From: an uncultured Collinsella sp.
Lineage (GTDB): Bacteria; Actinomycetota; Coriobacteriia; Coriobacteriales; Coriobacteriaceae
Length of the DNA: 41,613 bases
Assembly: GCA_900549655.1 (NCBI GenBank)
Contig: UROZ01000005.1
Coordinates: 1-41,613, forward strand
Reading direction: 5' to 3'
In this document: in pieces, positions 25,291-32,066 of the stretch
How positions within the stretch are numbered: position 1 is the stretch's first letter
Layout of the letters: each line of letters begins with the position of its first letter
Program-made: the position numbers and the translations under genes
Notes under the pieces: generated by a model
What the model saw: only the letters and a program-made list of their open reading frames with translations
Told to the model about the DNA's origin: nothing
The model's database searches: none

Positions 25291-25325
25291 GGGCCGGACT
25301 CCCGAACGTACGGGACGCCCGGCCC
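25291..25325 (-). promoter_or_regulatory. Intercistronic hairpin between fdhF and hyfA
   Basis: GGGCCGG (25291-25297) pairs with CCGGCCC (25319-25325), and an inner TCCCG / CGGGA stem with a 6-base loop sits inside. On the minus strand it is followed by GTTATTTTG and then the hyfA ribosome site. It may act as a partial terminator or as a 3-prime stabiliser that makes fdhF mRNA more abundant than hyf mRNA. Confidence 0.6.
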
Positions 25326-25346
25326 AAAAAGCCAACGAGAACGGGA

Positions 25347-27569
25347 CTACACGATTTGGTTCACGTGCGTCTCGTCGTCGAACTTGGCGGCACCGGGCTC
25401 AACGTCCTGGGGAGCGGCGGCGTCCACCAGAGCCTGCTTGAGCTCGGTGTACTGACGCTCGACCTCGCCCTCGGCCCAGACCTGGTCGGCAATGGCGTCG
25501 ACCTGGCAGGCGGAAAACTTGTCCTCGGGCGTGTGCGAGACCGGGTCGACCTTGTGCATGGTCAGCTCGTTGCACTTGCCGATCCACCACTGGTAGGTCA
25601 TATAGACCGTGCCCTTGTTGATGCGGTCGCTCACGTCGGCGCGGCTGTATACCTGGCCGCGGCGGCTGTGAATCGAGACGATGTCGCCGTTCTTGATGCC
25701 GCGCGCCTGGGCGTCCGCGGGATTCATGCGAACAAAGCCGGGCTCGTCGGCGAGCAGCGCCAGCGTCTTGCAGTTGCCGGTCATCGAGCGGCAGCTGTAG
25801 TGGCCGACCTCGCGGACGGTGCACAGGATGAGCGGGTACTCATCGTCGGGAAGCTCGGAGGGCGCCTCCCAGTCGTGCGCCATCAGGTTGGCGCGGCCGT
25901 CCTTGGTGGTGAACTTGCCACCAGCGAACATGTCGGGCGTACCGTGGTCGTTCACATCGGTGCTCTTGACCGGCCACTGGGCGTAACCGCCCTCGGGAGC
26001 CATCTTCTCGTAGGTCGCGCCCACAAAGTTGGGGCACAGGCTAATGCACTCGTTCCAGATCTGCTCGGTGTTGTCGTAGTGCATGGGATAGCCCATGCGC
26101 GTAGACAGGTCCGCGAAGATCTCCCAGTCGTGGCGGCACTCGCCCTTGGGCGGAACGGCCGCGTCAAAGTGCTGGAAGCTACGGTCGGATGCAGTAAAGA
26201 CACCCTCGTGCTCGCCCCAAGAGGTAGCGGGCAGGATGACGTCGGCGAGCATGGTCGTCTGCGTCATAAAGATGTCCTGGCAAATGAACAGATCCAGCTC
26301 GGAGAGCGTCTTGCGCATACCGGCCGAATCGGGCTCGGTCTGCACCGGGTCCTCGCCGTAGTTGTAGAAGCAGTGCACCTTGCCCTCGTCGACCAGGTGG
26401 CCCAGGTCGGTGAGCTTGTAGCCCTCCTCGAGCGGGAGCTTTTCCTCGGGCACGCCCCAAGCCTTGGCAAACTTGGCACGCACTGCCGGGTCGGTGACCT
26501 TCTGGTAGCCAGGGTACAGGTTGGGCAGCATGCCCATATCGCAGGAGCCCTGGACGTTGTTCTGACCGCGCACGGGCGCGAGGCCGGAATTGGGTTTGCC
26601 GATCTGGCCGGCAACGCAGGCGATGGAGGCGATGGTGTGCACCGTCTTCAGGTTCTGCTTCTGCTGGCATACGCCCATACCCCAGCCAATGATGGCAGAG
26701 GGCTTCGCCGTGGCGTACATCTCGGCAGCTTGGTGGATCAACGCGGGCTCGACACCTGTGATGTCCTGTACGGATTCGGGAGTGTAGTTTTTGATGGTCT
26801 CCCACCATTCGTCAAAGCCGTTCGTGTGCTCGGCGACGAATTCCTTGTCGTAGAGGCCATCGTTGACCAAGCAGTTGGCAAAGGCGTTGAGGAACGCAAC
26901 GTTGCAACCGTTCTTGATCGGAAGGTAGAGATCGGCGATACGCGCGGTTTCGATATGGCGCGGGTCGGCGACGATGATCTTGCAACCCTTTTCTTTGGCT
27001 CGCACGATACGCCTTGCGACGATGGGGTGCGAATCGGCAGGGTTATAGCCGAAGAGGAAAATGCAGCCCGCATCCTCCATACCGGGGATGGAGCATGACA
27101 TGCAACCTGAACCAACCGTGTCCATCAGACCGAGGACAGTAGGGCCGTGTCAAGTACGGGCGCAGTTGTCCACGCTGTGGGTGCCGATGCACGCACGCGT
27201 AAACTTCTGCATGACGTAGTTCGCCTCATTGCCGCCGCCTCGCGAAGAGCCGGTGGTCATGACAGCGTTAGGACCATATTCGTCAATTATGGCCTGCATC
27301 TTAGATGCGGTGAAATCCAGTGCCTCGTCCCAGCTTACGCGCTCAAGATCCGCGCCCTTAGTGCGGCGGATCATCGGGTGCAGTACGCGAGGAGTCAAGA
27401 TCTTGGTGTCGTTGATGAAGTCGTAGCCGCTCATGCCCTTAAGGCACAGCTCGCTCTGGTTGGTGATGCCGTTGAGCGGTTCGGTACCCACGACCTGGCC
27501 GTTTTGGACCAAGAGGTTAAACTGGCAACCGGCGCCGCAATACGGGCAGATCACTTTATGCTTCTCCAT
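25347..27569 (-). CDS. fdhF: Formate dehydrogenase H, selenocysteine-containing (UGA read as Sec140)
   Basis: A 740-residue molybdopterin enzyme that oxidises formate to CO2 and feeds electrons to HyfA. The frame contains an in-frame UGA at 27152-27150 that must be read as selenocysteine: the flanking sequence is SVDNCART-Sec-HGPTVLGL, matching FDH-H around its active site. Counting from ATG 27569, Sec is residue 140, and the [4Fe-4S] ligands are C8, C11, C15 and C42, the same numbers as in E. coli FdhF. GGAGG lies eight bases upstream of that ATG. A SECIS-like hairpin follows the UGA, and selA, selB and selC lie 15 kb downstream on the same strand. No signal peptide is seen; it is cytoplasmic. 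An automated caller would split it into two genes (27635-27150 and 27125-25347). Confidence 0.96.
27119..27152 (-). promoter_or_regulatory. UGA-Sec codon and SECIS hairpin of fdhF
   Basis: TGA is at 27152-27150. Twelve bases later a stem forms: TGTCC (27138-27134) with GGACA (27123-27119), then TC (27133-27132) with GA (27126-27125), leaving T27124 bulged and the loop GGTCT (27131-27127). The bases just after UGA (CACGGCCC) and the GGTCTG loop are the same as in the E. coli fdhF SECIS as I recall it. The single bulged U is on the 3-prime side here instead of the 5-prime side. SelB is the expected ligand. Confidence 0.8.
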
Positions 27570-27604
27570 GACACCCTCCTTCCTTTTTAATATGAGCAGG
27601 ACAT

Positions 27605-27907
27605 TGTCAAGAGGCAAAATCGGGCCTGGCCCCAACGATATGGGGTCAGGCCCTCTCCCTATATCAACCCGTCCGCGGCGACCTCGGCGTGTCTTCCCGA
27701 CGCTCGTCTTTGCAGTTTAATATCCGCCCGTGGCGATCTCTCGCTGGGCAATCCGTTGCTACGGCTGAGGCTTCTTCGTCGAACCGACAGTCTGTGCACG
27801 CGTGTGGCGCCCTGGGCGCTCGCAGAAAAGGGACCTGAGGTTCGCCTCAACGGCTTCGGATCAAACCGCTTCCGGGGTGATCGGCTTATGTGCGGGGGAC
27901 CGGCCCC
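27605..27907 (-). ncRNA. Candidate bridge-RNA region of the insertion sequence
   Basis: This non-coding part of the element downstream of the transposase contains several stems: an almost perfect 13-bp hairpin at 27622-27653 (loop ACGATA, one G-U/A-C position), GCGCC/GGCGC near 27810, and TGAGG-CGAA-CCTCA (minus strand) near 27840. IS110-family elements encode a structured RNA that pairs with target and donor DNA; in IS1111-type elements it lies on this side. The assignment is by position and structure only. The 27622-27653 hairpin may instead be a terminator or REP-like element. Confidence 0.35.
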
Positions 27908-29020
27908 CTACGCCTCCTCGGCCATGAGGCCGACCGCCCACACCCAGCAGGCGAGCTCGCGCGCCGTGGCCACGTTCGCCTTGTTGTTGTGGACCCCGCG
28001 CGCGAGCAGCGCCTCCCGCCTCTCGACCAGCCTCCGCACGCCCTTGGCGGCATGCCTGCGGGCGACCCGGTCCGGGGCCTGGCCCTTGGCGAGGTCCTTC
28101 GGCCGCCCCGAGCACGTCAGGTAGTGCCACGCGGCCTCGACCAGCGCCTTCCTCAGGTGTTTGTTGCCCGCCTTGGTGATCGCGCCCCTGCGGTCGCTCT
28201 CCCCGCTGGAGTGCTCGGAGGGCGTCAGGCCGACCCATGCGGCGAACGACCGGGCGTTCCTGAACCTCGAGAACTCGCCGGCCTCGAACACGAGGTCGGC
28301 GGCCGTCGCGGTGTCGACGCCCTTGAGGCAGCGCAGGGAGTCGACCCTCCTCCTCCACCTGGGCTTGCGGGCCTCGGCCTCGACGAGCCCCTCGAGCCTC
28401 GCCTTCTCCTCCGCCGCCCGCCTGACCGCGTCGACGTAGTAGGCGAGCACGTCGTTGTCGGCCCCCTCCGCGAACCTAATCGACTCGATCCAGGACCAGT
28501 GCGCCCGGGTCCAGTTGCCCTTCCTGCGGCCGGTGGGCGTCCTCTCGTCGAAGGCGAGCCCGTGCCTGAGCAGGAACTTGGAGAGCCGCTGCTTCGCGCG
28601 CGAGAGGTCGTCCCTCGCGTCCTCGAGCGCCCTGGTCAGGTCGCGGGCGGCCTCGCACTCGTCGTCGGGGACCCACACCTCGACGACGTTGCCGACCGAC
28701 AGCATGCGGGCGAGGAACTCGGCGTCGTTGCGGTCGTTCTTCCTGCGCCTGTCCGCGCTGGGCTTGATCATCTTCGAGACGGCGCCGACCACGCAGTCGA
28801 CCCCGAGGCCGGAGAGCCTCTTCTGCAGGTCGAACCCCGTGACCCCGGATTCGTACACGCACCTGGCCTTTGGGTCCACGGACCGCACCCACTCCGCGAC
28901 TGCCCCGGCGTCGTAGCCGAAGGTCGCGCAGCGCACCTCCCCGGTCATGACGTCGAGGGAGACTGCCTTTATCGAGCGGGCGTGGACGTCGAGGCCGACG
29001 AAGGTGGTAGTATCGAGCAT
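27908..29020 (-). CDS. IS110-family transposase (DEDD recombinase)
   Basis: A 370-residue transposase, apparently full length. The N-terminal RuvC-like DEDD domain shows FVGLDVHARSIKAV (first Asp), CVYESGVTGFDL (Glu) and KNDRNDAEFLARML (last two Asp). The C-terminal Transposase_20 domain shows LRCLKGVDTATAADLVFEAG, helix-hairpin-helix-like, and FAAWVGLTPSEHSSGES with the conserved serine region. It would excise and insert the element as a circular intermediate guided by the element RNA. I start at ATG 29020 (AAGGGG upstream); an ATG five codons earlier lacks a ribosome site. No frameshift or internal stop is seen, so it may be active. Confidence 0.93.
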   Translation of the reverse strand: MLDTTTFVGLDVHARSIKAVSLDVMTGEVRCATFGYDAGAVAEWVRSVDPKARCVYESGVTGFDLQKRLSGLGVDCVVGAVSKMIKPSADRRRKNDRNDAEFLARMLSVGNVVEVWVPDDECEAARDLTRALEDARDDLSRAKQRLSKFLLRHGLAFDERTPTGRRKGNWTRAHWSWIESIRFAEGADNDVLAYYVDAVRRAAEEKARLEGLVEAEARKPRWRRRVDSLRCLKGVDTATAADLVFEAGEFSRFRNARSFAAWVGLTPSEHSSGESDRRGAITKAGNKHLRKALVEAAWHYLTCSGRPKDLAKGQAPDRVARRHAAKGVRRLVERREALLARGVHNNKANVATARELACWVWAVGLMAEEA

Positions 29021-29148
29021 GGGAGCCCCTTCCATGAATGCGGCGTGGCCGCCGCGGCTGAATTAGACACTCACCATTGTCGGCCTAATCCGCGGTCTTT
29101 CATGCAGCAGGGGCTCTCAATGTTTTTATGTCCTGCTCATATCGTCTG

Positions 29149-29215
29149 TGCCGGCACCCCGGGACACTCCTTGGCAGCAACCGCACCTAGTCGTTGGGGA
29201 CATTCTTGGATAGCA
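29149..29215. repeat. REP-like repeat pair (TGCCGGCA plus GGGACACTCCTTGGCA)
   Basis: TGCCGGCA at 29149-29156, four bases, then GGGACACTCCTTGGCA at 29161-29176. Exactly the same arrangement and spacing occurs at 31696-31723. A degenerate second unit (GTTGGGGACATTCTTGGA, ending near 29210) follows. The unit touches the outer end of the insertion sequence. Confidence 0.6.
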
Positions 29216-29265
29216 CAGTCGACGAAACCCTCGTTGGCGTCGCCCTATAGAGGGGTCTGCAAATA

Positions 29266-29501
29266 GCTGTGGGCAAAAAACATCAAATATGAGTACTGTT
29301 ACCTTTTTAGTAGCAGCGATTTGGGGCATTTTAGAGGCTTTTAGACATAGCAGCCAGTCAGGCGAGCTGACGTATTTCCACAAATGTTCAATAAAATGGG
29401 CCCCTAACGAGAGATAATCTCATTAGGAGCCCATTATTTAGTGCAAATATATGTCACTATAATGGCAACAGTACTCATATTTGGCATTTTTTGCCCACTG
29501 C
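29266..29501. mobile_element. Candidate MITE with 38-bp terminal inverted repeats
   Basis: Positions 29266-29303 and 29464-29501 are inverted repeats of about 38 bp with about five mismatches (shared core CAAATATGAGTACTGTT), enclosing 160 non-coding bases. The whole 236-bp unit is strikingly AT-rich compared with the GC-rich surroundings. Inside is a second long hairpin: AATGGGCCCCTAA (29395-29407) against TTAGGAGCCCATT (29423-29435) with an inner GAGA/TCTC stem, terminator-like. A TATAAT lies at 29458-29463. No open reading frame fits inside. This is the expected form of a non-autonomous transposon; I saw no clear target duplication. Confidence 0.6.
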
Positions 29502-29522
29502 CCCCTGTGTGGGGATCCGTAA

Positions 29523-29570
29523 CGGAAAGATAGACCCATTTCAAAGCATAAAAATGGGATAGATTTTCCG
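29523..29570 (-). terminator. Hairpin after the DUF2207 gene
   Basis: CGGAAA (29523-29528) and CCCATTT (29535-29541) pair with TTTCCG (29565-29570) and AAATGGG (29552-29558), with an internal loop. It begins about 45 bases after the stop codon at 29614. The U-tract is weak, so termination is likely but not certain. Confidence 0.5.
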
Positions 29571-29613
29571 CCAACAGTCGCCGGAGAAGATCCATCCCAA
29601 AAATCAGAGCGCG

Positions 29614-31557
29614 CTAGAACGTTCCGCCGCCGCCTCCGCCGACGCCGCCGCCTCCGCCGCCAGAGAAGCCGCCGCCTCCGCCGCCGCCCGAGCTGTCGGA
29701 GCTCGACGCCAGCTCACGGATGCTCTCGTGATACACGTCATCGAACGAATCGAGCGGAGACTCGATACCGTAATGATGGTAGTACCACCAGTAGCAGGGA
29801 TAATTGTCATAGAAGCCGTCGGCCTCGCGCACCTCGGGCGGCACGGCCTCGGCAAGCTGACGCAGCACTTCCTTGGAAACACCCAGCGCCACGCCCATCA
29901 CCAGCAGCTTGTTCCACAGCACCAGATCGCCGGGGACGGCTTCCTTTAGACGAGTGAAGTCCTCGAGCCAATGCTTAAGTGCCTTGCAGCGAGCCGCCAC
30001 CTCGGCGCCCTCCGGCGTAAAGCGGCGGAACGTAAGGCCCACGCCGATACCCACCAGCACAATCGGCACCGAGATAACCGCGGCGGTAATGTTCGCCTGC
30101 GCGCCATCGGTAAAGAAGATGGATCCCACGGGAACAAAGGCAATCAGGATACCAAGAACCAGGCAAAACACCATTGCAACAATGCCGTCCGAGGCAACGT
30201 ACTCGCTATCGGCCAGCTTGCCCTTAACGGTGTTCTGATAGTCCTCGAGCTTATCACCCACGGGTGTAGCGTGCTGCTTGACGTAGTGCTGCAGCTCGTC
30301 GAACGTGCGCGAACGGTCACCGTTCTCGTCAGGCTTAGCACCGGCAAAGAAGACCTTGAGCACCATGTGGTCAATGCCCTTGGCCGACTTCCAGCCCGCA
30401 TCACTCACCGTCACGCGATACGTCTGCTCTTCTTTTTCACGCCCCAACAGACCCTTCTTGGCCTTGGTCACGGTCGCCTGCTCCAGCTTGATCACACGGT
30501 CGTCGGTGAGCTTCATAAGCGTGGCGATATATGCCTGATCGGGCACCTCGTTCCAGCTCATGAGGGCCGAAAGCACGGCGGGATGGTCGGCCGAAGGCAC
30601 ATCGCGGAAATATTCGTCCTGGAAAAACGGCTTGGGCTTGCGCTTGCGCAGCTTGAGCATAACGATTGTGCCGGTAAAGGCCACCGCCGCAACAACACTT
30701 AGCACGGCAAGTGCATTGGCAATCATGCGAGCGTGAGCGCGGCGGGCGTTAGCTTCGTCGGCCCATTCCTTCTCTTCGCTCAGGATCGTTGACATGCGCT
30801 CTTCGCCCGAGGCGGCAAGCTGCGGCACCCAGTCGCTAGGGAAGGCGATGCGTGCCTCGGCGAATTCGCCCTGATGCACGCAGGGAATGGTATAGGTGAC
30901 CGTGGGTTCGTCCGCATCGAGCGATACATCGCCCGTCAGCGGGCCGTGGCCCCATGCGCGGAAGTTATCGCCCTTGACGGCCGCCGTCCTGGCAGCGGCA
31001 TTTGCGAAGTACACTTCCATCTCGACATCGCCGGAATCCGCCGACCAGCCGTCACCCACGAACTTCCAGTAGAGCTCGGCGGTATCGGCCCAGTTCATAA
31101 CCGCACCGGTCATGGTGTAGCTCACGTAATAGATTGCACTGTCACCGCTCTCGTGAGGGCTGAACACCTTAATCCTTACGCCGTCACCGGCCTGCTCGAT
31201 CGTATAGACGCCAGAGTCGCCCTTGTTCGCGCTATCGACTTTGTTAAACGCGGTGTCCCCTTCCTCGACACTCAGCACATCGACGCCCGCCGTGCCACCC
31301 TGCTGGTTGGTACCCGTATTAATCTCCCAAAACACGCCGTTGATGTCGTCATCGAATTCAAACTGGCGCCCCTCGACAACGGTCAGCGATCCATCGGCCT
31401 CGACCGTGGCACTGATGTAGGTTTGGGTCATGGAATAACCGTCGGCGTGTGCGGCGGCGGGCAGTAGCAGCAATGCAAGCGCGACGAGTGCGCAAATGGA
31501 AGCAAATCGCGCAAACGGGCAGCGCTGCCGACAGGTTTTGGCAACGGGGGCGTTCAT
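29614..31557 (-). CDS. DUF2207-family membrane protein with glycine-rich tail
   Basis: A 647-residue envelope protein of unknown function. It has a signal peptide (residues 1-38, hydrophobic ICALVALALLLLPAAAHA, likely cleaved before D39), an extracytoplasmic DUF2207 domain (about 40-270), a membrane helix near 290-315 (ANALAVLSVVAAVAFTGTIVM), a cytoplasmic section, two more helices (VAMVFCLVLGILIAFVPVG and AAVISVPIVLVGIGVGL), and a C-terminal cytoplasmic segment ending in Ser/Gly repeats (GGGGGGGFSGGGGGGVGG). The WWYYHHYG aromatic cluster precedes the tail. This layout is typical for DUF2207 proteins. ATG 31557 has AAAGGA upstream and places the signal peptide correctly. It is monocistronic. 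Confidence 0.88.
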   Translation of the reverse strand: MNAPVAKTCRQRCPFARFASICALVALALLLLPAAAHADGYSMTQTYISATVEADGSLTVVEGRQFEFDDDINGVFWEINTGTNQQGGTAGVDVLSVEEGDTAFNKVDSANKGDSGVYTIEQAGDGVRIKVFSPHESGDSAIYYVSYTMTGAVMNWADTAELYWKFVGDGWSADSGDVEMEVYFANAAARTAAVKGDNFRAWGHGPLTGDVSLDADEPTVTYTIPCVHQGEFAEARIAFPSDWVPQLAASGEERMSTILSEEKEWADEANARRAHARMIANALAVLSVVAAVAFTGTIVMLKLRKRKPKPFFQDEYFRDVPSADHPAVLSALMSWNEVPDQAYIATLMKLTDDRVIKLEQATVTKAKKGLLGREKEEQTYRVTVSDAGWKSAKGIDHMVLKVFFAGAKPDENGDRSRTFDELQHYVKQHATPVGDKLEDYQNTVKGKLADSEYVASDGIVAMVFCLVLGILIAFVPVGSIFFTDGAQANITAAVISVPIVLVGIGVGLTFRRFTPEGAEVAARCKALKHWLEDFTRLKEAVPGDLVLWNKLLVMGVALGVSKEVLRQLAEAVPPEVREADGFYDNYPCYWWYYHHYGIESPLDSFDDVYHESIRELASSSDSSGGGGGGGFSGGGGGGVGGGGGGTF

Positions 31558-31668
31558 AGGCACATCCTTTGTCTGTGATACCAGCAACGCCATTGTCCCA
31601 CGTTTACGGGCGCACATGACGAACATCTAGGCCAGCGGAGTATCAAACGGGACGAAAGTCACGCCCGC

Positions 31669-31723
31669 GGCCGGCACATGGGGACGTTCCTTATCTGCCG
31701 GCAATCTGGGACACTCCTTGGCA
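31669..31723. repeat. REP-like tandem units
   Basis: Two units: GCCGGCACATGGGGACGTTCCTT (degenerate, about 31670-31692) and TGCCGGCAatctGGGACACTCCTTGGCA (31696-31723). The second shares 24 bases in the same spacing with the copy at 29149-29176. Confidence 0.55.
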
Positions 31724-32053
31724 TAGCCCGCTCCGGCAATAGATACCACTTCATAGCTCCGTCACAGGTGTAGCGGCTTTGTGTTGCCGCGACGCGCACT
31801 GATTGAGTCCGCGAGCAAGGGGCATAAAGCAGTTGAGCGAAAACGGTTTGCCCCTTTGCCGTTCGCTTGAGGATCATGTCCCCCTTTTCCGCGGAAACCC
31901 CGGCAGTTGCGAAGAGCTGCCGGGGTTTCTGTCGTTTGAGGGGTTGGGCTGGCGGGTGGCGATCGAGCTGTCGAGCCGGTGGTCCGGCACGCGCAACGCG
32001 CGGCCTCGGCAACTTGCAGGCCACGGCAGCGTCTCCCCCACCGCGCCCCGCGC

Positions 32054-32059
32054 TATACT
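32054..32059 (+). promoter_or_regulatory. -10 box (TATACT) at the gluQ start, suggesting a leaderless transcript
   Basis: TATACT ends seven bases before the gluQ ATG at 32067, so transcription would start at or next to the start codon. No Shine-Dalgarno sequence lies between. No clear -35 box is visible at 16-18 bases. Confidence 0.45.
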
Positions 32060-32066
32060 CGTCCGC

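Larger units (their letters stand above)
27590..29142 (-). mobile_element. IS110-family (IS1111-like) insertion sequence
   Basis: A 1.55-kb unit bounded by a perfect 15-bp inverted repeat, ATATGAGCAGGACAT at 27590-27604 and its complement at 29128-29142, around a single DEDD transposase gene. Inverted repeats near the ends and a long non-coding part downstream of the transposase (about 300 bases) with a short upstream part (about 120 bases) fit the IS1111 subgroup. In that group the repeats are subterminal, so the true ends may extend several bases outwards. No target duplication is seen, as expected for the family. Its downstream end lies 20 bases before the fdhF start codon. Confidence 0.75.
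31558..32066. other. Divergent intergenic region before gluQ with strong secondary structure
   Basis: This 509-base gap between the divergently transcribed DUF2207 gene and gluQ holds the DUF2207 ribosome site, the REP-like units, and two structured parts. GCAAGGGGCA (about 31815-31824) can pair with TGCCCCTTTGC (about 31849-31859), while AGCGAAAACGG competes for CCGTTCGCT just beyond. A perfect 12-bp hairpin (AAACCCCGGCAG / CTGCCGGGGTTT, 31895-31928, 10-base loop) follows. No gene is visible. The function of the structures is unknown. No T-box signature was seen. Confidence 0.5.

Noticed and set aside
27123..27152. Apparent stop codon splitting the formate dehydrogenase gene into a 161-codon and a 592-codon frame, which could be read as a pseudogene
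   Set aside because: The stop is UGA at the exact active-site selenocysteine position, is followed by a SECIS hairpin, and selA, selB and selC are nearby.
31558..32066. T-box or other known riboswitch in front of gluQ
   Set aside because: No T-box consensus sequence or specifier loop was found, and gluQ appears to start at its own promoter directly at the ATG.
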